The notes: generated from the sequence alone by a model not told the origin. Shown: positions 36,246 to 47,068, counted from the first letter of the stretch. The stretch is DNA of 64,000 bases from Roseiarcus sp963780825 (GCA_963780825.1 CAWADL010000003.1:349729-413728); one strand, 5' to 3'. Translations and numbers: made by a program.

Positions 36246-36496
36246 ATATTCTCAATGGCTTGGTCCGCAAGAACGCCTTGTTTGAACGATCATCCCACAG
36301 TTTTCCCACAGAAACCGATCTAAAGCTCAGGCGAACAATTGCCCTTTGCGCTGCACGTTTCCAATTGGATGTCCACGGCTGGGTGTCACGCATGCAATCA
36401 CCAACTCAAAGTCCCGATCAAAGCGAGGTAACGTAGCTGTCAATTGACCGGGCAATCTGGCAGGCATTACCCATTCAACTATAACGGGAGGGGTAA

Positions 36497-37947
36497 ATGC
36501 CCGGTCGAACGCTGGTAAATATTTCGAGCAACACAATTCACAGGAACGTCACCGACGCCGACGATCAATTCGACGTCCTCGGAAACATCAGCCTTGTCTT
36601 GCGTGCAATGGACACGCTTACCGACGACCTTCTAAGCGGCTCCGGCCTCGTGCGTAACAGCGGCACGACGACGATCGACGACCAACTCCTGCTCGACGAC
36701 ACCGTTACCTTCGCCAACGCAAGCGCGGTGACGCAAAACGACACGACCCTACAGATCGGAGAGGTGGCGTCCGACGCGGCGACCGTGCGCAACGACGGCG
36801 GCGCAACCTGAACTCTCTCCGGCAATTCGCAGGTTGCGAGCGCTGGCGAGTCCGCATTCATCAACCTCGGGACGCTCCTGCAAGCGGGCGGCGACGCAAC
36901 GATCGACGCGACCTTCTACGACCGCGGCGGTACGATCCAGATAGATGGAACGCTGAGCTTTACGTCAAGCGCCAACCGATTTGTGACTGACACGATAGAC
37001 GGGGCTGGTGTGCTCGACTTGTTCAACGGGACGCTCGATGGGTCGACCGTGTCGACCGTCACGGCTGATTTGCAGTCAGTCCGGATCGTCGAAAACGTCA
37101 ACGTCACGTCGGCGAACGTCACCGCTTTCTTCCTCAATCTCGCGTCTGGCGCCGACCTGTCCTTCACCAATCCCTCGGCGATTCTCAACCTAAACTCCAG
37201 CGACATTGCCGGCCTCGGCGAAGTGAATATCAAGGGTGATGACAGCGTTTATTTGTCTGGCAACTTAATTTTGATCGGCGCGACGCTGGACAATTTCGGC
37301 AACACGACGTTCGGCGGCTCCCCCAACCAATCGTCACCACCAGTCGATGTATTGATGTACAAAGGGGCCGTCATCGTTAATAGCTCCGGTGCCACCTGGA
37401 CAGACGAGGCCTCCGGAAGCCAATTTCTCGCACAGAACGGCGCGACCGCGACCTTCATCAACGATGGAACGTTCGTCGAAATTGGCCAGGGGACTTTGAC
37501 GTTGACCTTGTAAACAACGGACTCATGGAGGGTGCCAGGTTCAGCACTATATATATCGGTGCGTTGAGTGGCACAGGTACGGTTGATATTGGCTTGGACA
37601 ACATGGACGTGCGCGACTCCGTCGGCAGCGGGCAAACATTTGATTTCGCAACGTCGGACGCGAGCGACGCCTCCACCTTGACGCTCGAAGCCGGCGCGTT
37701 GCCATTGTTTTCTGGGCTTGTCACAGGCTTTGGCAGCGCGGTTAGTGATCAGATCGTCGTCAACGGGGGCTGGCAATATCAGGGCTTCGCCGCCAACAGC
37801 AGTGGTACTGGCGGGTCGTTGATGTTCACGAACGGCGTTGTTGAAGCGTCCGTGAGCCTGGTGGGCAGCTACGATCCAAAGAAATTGAATGCCCTCTACA
37901 ATTCAGAATTAGGTCAGACAACCATTTTTTACTCGGGGCTGACTTAA
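36497..37947 (+). pseudogene. Adhesin-like beta-helix protein, broken by a stop and a frameshift
   Basis: The frame has the repeat-rich, Gly/Asn/Thr-rich texture of autotransporter or haemagglutinin passenger domains (SGSGLVRNSGTTTIDDQLLL, TLSGNSQVASAGESAFINLG, TATFINDGTFVEIGQGTLTL, LSGTGTVDIGLDNMDVRDS). An in-frame TGA at 36809-36811 and a shift near 37500 interrupt it; the end is at 37947. No signal peptide or beta-barrel is visible, so it may be a fragment. GC content is lower than in the core genes, suggesting transfer. Confidence 0.6.
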
Positions 37948-38130
37948 ACCAATCAAAAAGGCCGGCTTCGCGCGCCGACTTTTCTCGCCGACTTCGCGCG
38001 CCTGACCAACTCGCGGCGCTGCCAGGACCCGCAACGTCGACCCGCTCAGACTGTTAGTAACGTGGTAAGCCAAGCGCTTCAGTCAAAATCGCAGACATGC
38101 CTGATCCATTTCGACCGCAACCGCTAAAGC

Positions 38131-38545
38131 GTGCCGGCGTCCTTCGCTAACCGACCGGTCAGCGTGCGGGTCTATCCCGAGCGTATCGTCGTCGCCGCCG
38201 AAGGGCAGATCGTCTGCGAGCATGCCCGCGTCTTCGCCCGCTCCCACGAGCGCACGAGCACGACGACCGTCTTCGACTGGCGGCATTACCTGGCGGTCAT
38301 CCAACGCAAGCCTGGCGCCTTGCGCAACGGCGCGCCGTTCGCCGAGTTGCCGCCGGCCTTCCGCGCCCTCCAGCAGCGCATGCTCAAGACGCCGGGCGGC
38401 GACCGGGAGATGGTCGAGATCCTCGCGCTGGTTCTCCAGCACGACGAACAGGCCGTGCTCACGGCCGTCGAACTGGCGCCGGAGGCTGGCGCGCCGACCA
38501 AGACGCATATCCTGAACCTGCTGCATCGGCTTGGTCGACGGCAAA
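38131..38545 (+). pseudogene. istA: istA transposase, C-terminal remnant
   Basis: Residues SVRVYPERIVVAAEGQIVCE, FDWRHYLAVIQRKPGALRNG and FRALQQRMLKTPGGDREMVE match the C-terminal part of IS21 IstA transposases. The DDE catalytic core and N-terminal HTH are absent. It is followed by istB remnants. Confidence 0.85.
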
Positions 38546-38925
38546 CCGATGCCTTCTCGACGGTCAGCTCGTCAACGCCCTCGAACAGGAGAAGCTTCAG
38601 GGAAAACCTGGGCAGATTGCCGGGCGGCTTGCCTATTCCGATCTCGTCATCCTCGACGAGCTCGGCTACCTGCCGTTCAGCGCCTCCGGCGGGGCGCTGC
38701 TCTTCCATCTGCTCAGCAAACTCTACTAGCTAGCGCACCAGCGTCATCATCACGACGAACCTGAGCTTCGGCGAATGGGCGACCGTCTTCGGCGATCCGA
38801 AAATGACGACGGCGCTCCTCGACCGTCTTACCCACCGCTGCCACATCCTCGAAACCGGCAACGACAGCTTTCGCTTCAAAAACAGCCCGGCGAAGCCCGC
38901 CAAAACCACCAAGGAGAAATCGAGA
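38546..38925 (+). pseudogene. istB: istB ATP-binding helper, deleted and frameshifted
   Basis: Parts of IstB remain: NALEQEKLQGKPGQIAGRLA, YSDLVILDELGYLPFSASGG (Walker B), then after a stop and phase change SVIITTNLSFGEWATVFGDP and LLDRLTHRCHILETGNDSFR. The N-terminal region with Walker A is missing, so it cannot support transposition. Confidence 0.85.
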
Positions 38926-39020
38926 AACTTGACGAACGCCTGCCCCCCAAACCATCATCAAGCCGGGTCAGTTCTCAATGGAAATCCTGGGTCAGTTCTC
39001 GGCGGAAATCGACACGACGG

Positions 39021-39491
39021 CGCTGGTGAGTACAAACAAGCTTACATTGGATTTAGTCGGCATTTGTATCTGTCCTCTTGGTCTAGTTGGTTACCGTAGC
39101 TTCGCGCTCCTGTGCGACGCCTGACAAGAGCGACCGGCGCGCGCCAGGAAACTTGGTCTTCGTAAACCTCCGGTCGCCGACCTCTCCCACGTTCTTCGAG
39201 AAACATCAGATGTCATATCGGCGAAATTGGAAAATTCCGGGTGGCTATGAAATCCATGCTCAACGAAGCGCTGCCCTGGAAACGCGCATAGTCGATTGCC
39301 TCGCGATCCCACTCCGGCCCAACCGCATCAAATCCATATCTGAATGGAATTGGCGACTGGGCGCGCTCAGTGGTTTCTCAGACTAGGGGACCAACCGACG
39401 CCAGGGGGCCATTCCGACGCTGTCGAGTTGCCGACGCTCCCATGAGGCGAGGGGGCCAGTCGGCCGCGCGTGTTCGCGCACGGAGGATTGC
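39021..39491. other. Intergenic stretch of about 470 bp without clear gene
   Basis: Between the IS21 remnant and the nickel transporter. Short frames (for example 39087-39386) show no family features. GGAGG at its end is the ribosome binding site of the transporter. I see no RNA gene. Confidence 0.4.
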
Positions 39492-40554
39492 ATGCGCATC
39501 AACGTGTCGGGGCTGCTCAATGATACGGGCGTGACCCTGCTCGGACGAGTGATTGGCGTCTACGCCTTGCTGGCGGTTGCGAATGTCGGCGCCTGGCTTT
39601 GGGCGATCTTCGCCTTTCACGATTATCCGGTTCTTCTGGGGACCTCAGCGCTCGCCTACGGCCTCGGGCTTCGACATGCCTTCGACGCCGATCACATCGC
39701 GGCGATCGACAATGTGACCCGCAAGCTGATGCAGCAAGGACGCCGCCCGGTGGCCGTGGGGCTATTCTTTTCGCTCGGACATTCGACGGTCGTCGTAGGC
39801 CTTTCGATCGCGATCGCGGTCGCGGCAACGAAGCTTCAGGGTCGGTTCGACGCCTTCCGGAATGTCGGCGAAGTGATCGGCACATTGGTGTCCGCCTTGT
39901 TTCTTTTCGGTATCGCGATCGCGAATGTCTTCGTCCTAGTCGCGGTCAACCGAACCTTTCAGCAATGTGAAGAATGGCGGCGCCTACGTCGAGGAGGATC
40001 TTGATTTGGCGGCCGCGGGTTCGGGCTTGTTGGCCCGCGTCTTTCGCCGTTTCTTCCGGGCGATCGAAAGAAGCTGGCAGATGTATCCGCTCGGCCTGCT
40101 TTTCGGGCTAGGGTTCGACACGGCAACTGAGGTTGGAGTGCTCGGAATTTCCGCGACCCAGGCAACGCAAGGCCTATCAATCTGGTCGATTCTCGTATTT
40201 TCCGCGCTCTTCACAGCGGGTATGACGTTGATTGACACAACCGACAGCGTTCTGATGCTCGGCGTCTACCGTTGGGCCTTCATAAAGCCTATCCGCAAAC
40301 TCTACTACAACCTGACAATAACCTTTGTGTCCGTCGTTGTGGCAATGGCGTCGGCTGCGCTCGAAACCCTCAATCTCGTTGGTGATCAACTGGGATTGAC
40401 GGCCGACGGAGGTTTTTGGGGCGCCATTGGCATATTGAACGACAATTTCGACGTCGCGGGTTGCGCGATCGTCGCGCTGTTTCTCGCGTCCTGGCTCCTG
40501 TCATACATCATCTACCGCACGAAGCGCTACGATGAAATCGAAGTTTCGCTATAG
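39492..40554 (+). pseudogene. NiCoT-family nickel/cobalt transporter, one frameshift
   Basis: The first part has the NiCoT signature HAFDADHIAAIDNVTRKLMQ (HX4DH metal motif) and GLFFSLGHSTVVVGLSIAIA. After a shift near 39967 the second part follows with LLFGLGFDTATEVGVLGISA and MTLIDTTDSVLMLGVYRWAF. Combined length of about 350 residues and eight membrane segments suit HoxN/NixA permeases that supply nickel for urease or hydrogenase. GGAGG precedes the ATG. No nickel enzyme is in the window. Confidence 0.87.
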
Positions 40555-40706
40555 TGCTTCGTGCTAGTTGCAAGGCTCTCCGTGCGAAATGGGTTGAACG
40601 TTACAAACAGCGTTATCCGCAAAGGCTGGTTTCCGGTCATGAACCCACACATGCGAAGGGCTTGGACATGCGCAGCCGCTGTTTCCTCTGGAACTGGAGT
40701 TTGCTG

Positions 40707-41258
40707 ATGTTCCGTTTCGGATATTTGATCGCCGTCGTGATCGGAGGCGCGGCGATCTCAGGGGCCGCCTACGCTCTCAACCTGACAAGCCCCGACCTCC
40801 CAGCCAACGGTAGGTTCGCCGACGAGCAGGCGTTCGACGGTTGGGGCTGCGCAGGCAAGAACATATCGCCGGCGCTCTCATGGACCGGAGCCCCATCGGG
40901 CACAAAGAGTTTCGCGATTAGCGTCTACGACCCGGAGGCGCCCACGGGAAGCGGATTTTGGCATTGGTGGGTTGCCAACATTCCCGCAAATGTCTCCTCG
41001 CTCGCCAAGGGCGCAGGAGATGGCAAGGGCTTACAATTGCCGAAAGGGTCGATTTAGCTTCGCAATGACTTCAGCCTAGTAGGCTATAGCGGCCCTTGTC
41101 CGATCAAAGGCACAACACATCACTATTTGGTGACCCTATTCGCGCTCGATGTGGAGAAGCTCGACATCAATAGCGACTCGTCGCCAGCGTTTGTCGGATT
41201 CAACGTCCACGCGCACACTCTGGAGAAAGTTGTTCTGACAGGCGCCTGGGGCCGTTAA
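40707..41258 (+). pseudogene. YbhB/YbcL-type PEBP protein with premature TAG
   Basis: The frame opens with a signal peptide (FRFGYLIAVVIGGAAISGAA) and the PEBP fold (NISPALSWTGAPSGTKSFAI, VYDPEAPTGSGFWHWWVANI). A single in-frame TAG at 41055-41057 interrupts it; the same frame continues with LRNDFSLVGYSGPCPIKGTT, HHYLVTLFALDVEKLDIN and ends at 41258. Full length would be 183 residues, normal for periplasmic YbcL-like proteins. The TAG may be a real nonsense change or an error. Confidence 0.85.
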
Positions 41259-41285
41259 AGGACGGATTTGCGCGGCCGACGCGGA

Positions 41286-42270
41286 CTATGCGCATTGCGA
41301 TAGCGTGGTATTCTCGGCGCAAGCCGGGCGACGGCGATCGATTGACAAACTTAGGCTCGGGTCCGCTTCGTCGAGCGGTGGATCCTCCAGTCCTTCCTGC
41401 CAGTCACGCAGCCGCGCAATCTTTATGAAGGCGTCGAGCGCGGGGGAGTAGCGACGACCCGCCACCGCGAGCAGGTGAACATTGCGCCGCAAGGGATCTC
41501 CAGCAATCCGGCGCGCTACTAACGTCGGTAGGTGCGGCGCGTGCTCGGGCGCCAATATCACTCCCAGCCCCGCCGCCGCCATGTGTTGCAGATGGCTTTC
41601 CTGTCGCCCGCGATGAGCAATCCGGGGCCGCGCGTCCGGCTGGAAAATGCGTGTGCCAAAAACGCTTGGCGATTTCGCATCCGACCCGCTCGAGCCAAGC
41701 TGTTTCGATCAGCGCGTCAACGGGGATCTGCGATTGGGTCGACGAGCGGGTGATTCGCTGCCAGGAGAATGACGAAACGCTCCTCGAACAGGGGCCAATG
41801 GTCAATTCGATCCGGCATGCCCTCGATATTCCCAGCCAGGGCGACATTGATTTCGCCCTCGAGCAGTTTACCCGAAGGGACTCGGAGGGAGCTTCGATCA
41901 ATTCGACTTGAAGCCCGGGGATCACTCTGGCGACTTCATCGAGTATTGGGATTGCCAGCGTGACCGATGTGCAAGGGGCCAGCCCGAGTCTTGAGGGGCG
42001 CAATTCCTTGCGATGAAACTCTCGCGCATTCACGCGGACGGCCTCGGCGGCAGACAGCGTACGTTCAATCATGGGAAGCACGAGCTTCCCTAGATCAGTC
42101 AGTTGGGTCAATTCGCGCTCGCGATAGATGAGCGCGCCGCCAAGTTCGTATTCAAGTTTTTGCATCGCTTTCGTCAGGGCGGGTTGGGTTACATTGCACT
42201 GCTCGGCTGCGCGCGTAAAATTGAGGGATCGCGCCAAAGCCAGGAAATAGCGGACTTGATGTAGCTCCAC
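41286..42270 (-). pseudogene. LysR family regulator, several frameshifts
   Basis: The N-terminus is intact (ELHQVRYFLALARSLNFTRA, QCNVTQPALTKAMQKLEYEL, GKLVLPMIERTLSAAEAVRV). Downstream the effector domain jumps between frames; the last part, MAAAGLGVILAPEHAPHLPT then VHLLAVAGRRYSPALDAFIK, ends at 41286. At least three shifts are needed. It may be a decaying gene, as it lies in the accessory region. Confidence 0.82.
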
Positions 42271-43504
42271 GGTTTACCTCGTGATTTCGGTCATCGCCGA
42301 CGCCGCGATATTTTCGTGTCAAGGCCCAAACCGGCGAGGGCGGCGTTGAGTTGACTCGCAGGAGTCGTGGAGCGATCGCACGGCGGCGAGCCGAGGTCGT
42401 CGACGTCCCCGCCGTTCTCCATTTCGGGCGAATTCGAGGCCGCGTTTCCTGCCCGAACGGCCGGACTTTATTAGCAAAGCGCAACATTCGGATAAAGGTA
42501 TCACCTCGATAGACGGAAGCTATCGCAGAGTCACTCGTCGATGACTCGCTCGCTGCGATCATCGCGCACATCCTGCTACGCGCTAGCCCTGGTTGAGCTC
42601 GACTTTTCGGATCGTGGCGTCGCATCGTCAAAGCCGCACGCGTCGCCTCATGGACAAGGGCCCCGACTGCGCGGGAGTGGGGCCTGCCGCGGACCGTCAC
42701 GAGACCGATGTCTCGCCAAAACTCCGGTTCGGTCAGAGGCGTCGCAGTTACCTTCGGATGATTGACAGATCGGCTCGGCATGAACGAAAATCCCATGCCC
42801 GCAGCCGCCATCGCCAAAATCCAATCGTCGCGATCGCTTCGATAAACCGTGTGCGTCTTCACGCCCTGCTCCCTGAAGACCCGCCCCGAAAAGTCTGCGA
42901 GCTCGCAGTTCACACGTCTCAGATAGGCCTCGCCGTGCAGATCCAAGCATTTGACGCGATCAAGCGAAGAGAATTTGTGTTCTGGCGCCACGACGATCAT
43001 GAACTGCTCCCGATACAGGGGCAGGAAGTGCAGGTCCGACGCCAGTGGCTCGTTCTCCGGATGGCCGATGATCGCGACTTCCAACTCGCCATCCGTTAGC
43101 TTCTGGTTGAGCATCGCTGCGTTGGCATCGCTAATCTCAAGGTCAATATCCGGATGACGCATGCGAACCCCGGCGAGCAAGCCTACCAGGTCCGTCGGCG
43201 CGACGGTGCACATGACTCCAAGCTTGAGGCGTACCGTTCGCCGTTCCGTGAAATTACGCGCAACATTGGTCGCCGCGTGAGTCTGCTCGAATATGGCGTC
43301 TAGGTGCGGCTTTACGATTTGGCCGAGCTCGGAGAGGCGTGTCTTGGCCCCTTCACGATGAAAGAGCTGCCCTCCAAACTCTTCCTCGAGAAGACGAATC
43401 GAACGCGTGAGCGAGGGCTGGGAAATGCCGCTCCGTTTCGCGGCGCGGGTGAAATTCAACTCCTCGCAAAGAGCCCGAAAGTATTCGACTTGCCGTATTT
43501 CCAT
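42152..43504 (-). CDS. LysR family regulator with abnormal C-terminal extension
   Basis: From the ATG at 43504 the protein is a standard LysR (EIRQVEYFRALCEELNFTRA, SGISQPSLTRSIRLLEEEFG) with an effector domain up to about residue 300 (MAAAGMGFSFMPSRSVNHPK, HEATRAALTMRR). The frame then runs on for about 150 residues of no family character and overlaps the next LysR gene by 119 bases. The true stop was probably lost by a late shift near 42600, so the real gene is likely about 42600-43504. Confidence 0.75.
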   Translation of the reverse strand: MEIRQVEYFRALCEELNFTRAAKRSGISQPSLTRSIRLLEEEFGGQLFHREGAKTRLSELGQIVKPHLDAIFEQTHAATNVARNFTERRTVRLKLGVMCTVAPTDLVGLLAGVRMRHPDIDLEISDANAAMLNQKLTDGELEVAIIGHPENEPLASDLHFLPLYREQFMIVVAPEHKFSSLDRVKCLDLHGEAYLRRVNCELADFSGRVFREQGVKTHTVYRSDRDDWILAMAAAGMGFSFMPSRSVNHPKVTATPLTEPEFWRDIGLVTVRGRPHSRAVGALVHEATRAALTMRRHDPKSRAQPGLARSRMCAMIAASESSTSDSAIASVYRGDTFIRMLRFANKVRPFGQETRPRIRPKWRTAGTSTTSARRRAIAPRLLRVNSTPPSPVWALTRKYRGVGDDRNHEVNRGATSSPLFPGFGAIPQFYARSRAVQCNPTRPDESDAKT

Positions 43505-43776
43505 TTGGACTCCTCCGTTGAGGATAGTGGGGAGTTGGCGCTTGCGCAAGTTCGACAGCTCCGTCGCTGTTCAGATCATCAGCACGGGAGTCGGCAGCCT
43601 CGCCTCGTCCATCCTACACTAGCGAGAATTGACGACCGCGTTGCGCGGGCGGCGCCGGCGCGAAGAATTTCATTCCTGATAGGAATTGGCGCGCCGCATT
43701 CCGGTCGTTCATTGTCCGGCATCAAAGGCGAGGCGGTCGCGTGACCGGCCGCCGGTATTTTCTGAGGAGACCTCGA

Positions 43777-44634
43777 TTGGAGATCAAACCAACGGACAGG
43801 ACGGCGCTGGCGAGACGCGACGTTCTACGGATCGTCTTGGGGGCGGGCGCCGCGGGACTGACTCGAGTTCGGCGCCGCCGCCGCCCTCGACGTCGGCCCC
43901 GGAGCAAGCGCCGCGGAACTGTTTGCATTTCGGGCGCCTGACCCGCTCCGCACTTGTGTTTGCCTTGGCTTTCCCTGCGGATCGGAGCCCTCAATATTCG
44001 AGAATGCGCATGCCCTTCGTCCGCATTCACGCGGGAGCAAGAACCTGGACAGTGGGCGCGAACACTCCTGGCTTCGCCCCGCGCGACGCGCCGGCGCAAT
44101 TGTTTGTTGGCCGCGTGACGAGGCTCAAGGCGCAAGGCGAGGCTCCCTATAATCTCGTTGTCGTTTCCGCCCCGGCCGCTTCCTTCCCGGCGGGCGCACT
44201 TGCGATTTCTGCGGAGATATTAGGTCCGAGCGGTTCGCAAGTTCGGATCGGCAATCCGCTCGTCGCCGAACTTCTTGCCCGAGACGCCGCTCTCTCGCGC
44301 AGCCTTCGGCGGTGTCTATTCCCAGAATGACCGCGCTCGGTTCACCGAAGCTCTCGCGGATATTCTCGCTGCGAAGAGCTCAGCTGCGGGCCACCCGGAT
44401 CCCAGAGGTCGCAGCGAAAGGATTGCCGCAATGTTGGCGTCGGACACGCTCGCCTTCGATCCTGGCCGGCCGGAAGGGTTTACATTCGCGGGTCAGAACG
44501 GGCGGAGACCGTTCGACGCGACCGCCGATGTGGTCGACACGCTTCTCGCGGGCGTCGCCGCGCCACGTCGTTCGCCGGGCGTCGCCTTCCTCCCCTGCGA
44601 TGAATTCCCCTATTTCTCGTCCGCCGTTGCCTGA
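43777..44634 (+). pseudogene. DUF4331-like protein with Tat-like signal, frameshifted
   Basis: A TTG at 43777 with GAGGAG upstream opens ARRDVLRIVLGAGAAGL, which looks like a twin-arginine signal. The phase then changes more than once; later parts (VRIGNPLVAELL, RARFTEALADILAAKSSAAG, GFTFAGQNGRRPFDATADVV) resemble the C-terminal half of the DUF4331 protein that follows. It seems to be a damaged paralogue. The middle is too disturbed for a firm call. Confidence 0.5.
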
Positions 44635-44662
44635 TACACTCCCGTCGCCGAAGGAGCTTGAA

Positions 44663-45733
44663 ATGTCCCATCACTTCGACAATCCAAACGCCAAGGATGA
44701 TCCCCGCCTCAACGTGAACGACTATTATTTGTTCTCGGGCGGCGCGGGCCGCACGGTCATGGCGATGACCGTAAATCCGGATGCCGGACTGTCCGCTCCT
44801 GAAACTCTCAGAGACGAGGGGCTCTACGCTTTTCGCTTCGATCTGGACGGGGACTATGTCGAAGACGTCACTTTCAAGTTCCGATTTGGACCGCCTTCGC
44901 ATGGCGCCGGCGACGAACACACCCACACGCAGTCTTACGAGATTCGGAGAGCGACCGGGTCGGAGGCGGTAAGCGGCGCGGCGGGGGAACTCATCGCGAA
45001 GGGCAACACGGGAGAGATCGTCGAGGGCGCCGGAGGCGTGAAGGCGTTCGTCGGTTTGGCGCCGGACCTTTTTGCCGGGGACGGCGTCGCGATAAATAAG
45101 TTCAAAGCCGCTTTTTACGAGCACAACAAATTCGCGCCCGAGGAGTTTCAGAACCACCAAAACCTGTTCGCGAAGCGCAACGTGACCGCGATCGTGCTGG
45201 AGACGCCAACCACACTGATTGGTCAAGGCAAAGTTCGTTCCTGGGCAACCAGCTCGCTATACGGCCACGCGCCGGAGATGCAGGTGTCGCGATGGGGTTG
45301 GCCTTTATTCACGCACGCCTTCCTGCTGCCAAACGTCGAACTGAGCGAAGCGTTCAACCGCGGCGTTCCCTCCGAGGATGTCGCTCGCTTCGCAGCCCAC
45401 ATCGAGGACATCGCCCGACGGTTGACGACGCTCGCCGGATCGGCCGGCGATCCTGCGGAATACGCGAGGCAGCTAGCGGCAAAGTTGCTTCCGAACGTCC
45501 TTCCCTACGAACTCGGAACGCCCGCCGCCTTTGACTTCGCCGCCGTCAACGGCCGGGCGCTGAGCGACGACGTCATGGACGTTATCCTCACGCAAGCCAC
45601 CAATACCGCGTTGGCGGACGGCGTCTCCCCGGACCTCGGACGCATTCGCGCCGACTTTCCCTATTTTGGGTCGCCGTACTCGCACGAAGAGCAGGCCGGC
45701 GTTCGTCCGGCCGTTGCGCGAAAGCCCGGTTAG
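44663..45733 (+). CDS. DUF4331 family protein
   Basis: The 356-residue product starts SHHFDNPNAKDDPRLNVNDY, the hallmark of DUF4331, and continues with LYAFRFDLDGDYVEDVTFKF, DLFAGDGVAINKFKAAFYEH and WPLFTHAFLLPNVELSEAFN. AAGGAG precedes the ATG. The function is unknown. A broken paralogue lies directly upstream, so this is a tandem pair. Confidence 0.85.
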   Translation: MSHHFDNPNAKDDPRLNVNDYYLFSGGAGRTVMAMTVNPDAGLSAPETLRDEGLYAFRFDLDGDYVEDVTFKFRFGPPSHGAGDEHTHTQSYEIRRATGSEAVSGAAGELIAKGNTGEIVEGAGGVKAFVGLAPDLFAGDGVAINKFKAAFYEHNKFAPEEFQNHQNLFAKRNVTAIVLETPTTLIGQGKVRSWATSSLYGHAPEMQVSRWGWPLFTHAFLLPNVELSEAFNRGVPSEDVARFAAHIEDIARRLTTLAGSAGDPAEYARQLAAKLLPNVLPYELGTPAAFDFAAVNGRALSDDVMDVILTQATNTALADGVSPDLGRIRADFPYFGSPYSHEEQAGVRPAVARKPG

Positions 45734-45935
45734 CAATGAGCGCTGACGAAACAATCGTCCTCAGGCCTTCGTCCGTGAACTCGGCGCGGTCGACGCCGAT
45801 AATTTGAAGTTTTTGGTCGAGCAGGCCCGCGCTGGCAAGGTTGTAGAGAGGGGGCATCAGCAGGCGCTTGGTGACGTCTTCGCCGGCGCCGAAGATGACC
45901 AACGCGCAGGCCGGCGCTGGTTGGTCGCCAGGCAT
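45734..45935 (-). pseudogene. zwf: Glucose-6-phosphate dehydrogenase, N-terminal fragment
   Basis: The 66-codon stretch CALVIFGAGEDVTKRLLMPP, LYNLASAGLLDQKLQIIGVD, RAEFTDEGLRTIV is the nucleotide-binding N-terminus of Zwf. It then runs out into the DUF4331 gene on the other strand, so some 430 residues are missing. A clear remnant left by rearrangement. Confidence 0.8.
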
Positions 45936-46387
45936 GGAGCGCGCCAGCGCCGCTATTGATCTCGGGATCGACCATACAGCCATCAGTGTATCGCAGACGT
46001 CGGCGAGCCTCGCATTCTACGTCGATCTGCTCGGCATGAAAGCCGCTATCGGAAGTCAATCATGGCTTGGAGCAGGATCGGCTGGACGATGTTGCCGGAT
46101 CGAGAGTGCGCATCACCGGGTTGCGTCCGAGATCACCCGACGGAGCTGGCCTTGAGTTGCTCGACTACCGGAGCCTCCCCCGAGGAAGACCTGCGCCGAA
46201 GGACTCCCGGATCACCGATTATTGGCACGCGCATGTTGTGCTTCGGGTCGCCGGATTGGACACTCTCATCGCGAAACTTCGCCGCCATCACGTACGCTTC
46301 GTCTCCGGCGTCGCGATTGCGCTCATCGAAGGACGTCGCGCTATTGAGATATTGGATCCGGATGGGCACGATTTGGTGCTCAATTAG
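45934..46387 (+). pseudogene. VOC (glyoxalase/dioxygenase) family protein, one frameshift
   Basis: The first part (LGIDHTAISVSQTSASLAFY, VDLLGMKAAIGSQS) and the second (SRVRITGLRPRSPDGAGLEL, YWHAHVVLRVAGLDTLIAKL, RAIEILDPDGHDLVLN) form one VOC module of about 150 residues; the phase changes near 46060. The conserved H and E metal positions are present. The substrate is unknown. It starts back-to-back with the zwf fragment. Confidence 0.75.
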
Positions 46388-46408
46388 CGACAACCAAACG
46401 ATCGTCCG

Positions 46409-47068
46409 CTATGATTTCCCCGCCCCGGCCAAGCGCCGCAAGAGTTCTATGATGGCGCTTGGCTCCTGACGCAGAGTGAAATCCGGCTCGACGAACGCAC
46501 TGCGAATAGTTCCCTGCTGATCGATGATATAGGTCGCCGGAATCGGAAGCATCCAAGCGGGCATGCCGTGGCGCGCGGGCAAATCGATGCCGTTCCGACG
46601 ATAATATTCCCGCACCTCCCGAGGAGCGGAGAAGATCAATCCGAACGCGAGGCTGACGCCATAGTCGACGTCGGAGAGTATTTGGACTTTGTCTAGATTG
46701 TAGTTGCGTTTCAACGCGCGAGGAAATCCTCCGGTGTCAGGGGTGATGGCGACGAGGCTCGCGTTCAGCCGTTGGATTTGGGGTTGCGCCGCTTGCAAGG
46801 CGCATAGCTCGGCAGTGCAGAATGTGCACCACTCGCCGCGAAAGAAGCTGACAATCAATGGGCCTTTGTCGAGCAGATCCCGCGAGGAAACCAGGCGCCC
46901 ATCCGAGTTAGGCAGAACAAAGTCTGGCGCCTGCGTCCCGACGCGCAGCGCTTGATCGCACACGCCGCTCTTTTTCAACCAATGGACAGAACGCTCATAG
47001 GCGGCGGTCTGTTCGGAAGTGAAGGCCGCGATGGTGTCGTTGCGCAATTGACGCAGGGTCTCGCTCAT
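46409..47068 (-). CDS. Peroxiredoxin-like AhpC/TSA family protein
   Basis: The 219-residue protein has a thioredoxin-fold redoxin domain (QAPDFVLPNSDGRLVSSRDL, PLIVSFFRGEWCTFCTAELC with a CxxC active site, VAITPDTGGFPRALKRNYNL, LPIPATYIIDQQGTIRSAFV). The CxxC rather than the usual peroxiredoxin pattern suggests thiol exchange or peroxide reduction. It has no signal peptide, so it is cytoplasmic. Confidence 0.88.
   Translation of the reverse strand: MSETLRQLRNDTIAAFTSEQTAAYERSVHWLKKSGVCDQALRVGTQAPDFVLPNSDGRLVSSRDLLDKGPLIVSFFRGEWCTFCTAELCALQAAQPQIQRLNASLVAITPDTGGFPRALKRNYNLDKVQILSDVDYGVSLAFGLIFSAPREVREYYRRNGIDLPARHGMPAWMLPIPATYIIDQQGTIRSAFVEPDFTLRQEPSAIIELLRRLAGAGKS

Larger units (their letters stand above)
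38131..39020 (+). mobile_element. Remnant of an IS21-family insertion sequence
   Basis: The 3' part of istA is followed directly by an internally deleted istB, and the right end shows two direct copies of GGGTCAGTTCTC (near 38966 and 38990), like the multiple terminal binding sites of IS21 elements. The left end with the istA 5' half is missing. The element is inactive as written. Confidence 0.82.

Noticed and set aside
36202..36393. Minus-strand 63-codon frame ending GREGLEPPTRPL
   Set aside because: This is the well-known false protein read from the antisense of a tRNA 3' half; the tRNA at 36170-36245 explains it.
37953..37984. Possible terminator after the adhesin-like gene
   Set aside because: The stem AAAAGGCCGGC/GCGCCGACTTTT is imperfect and the T-run short; not convincing.
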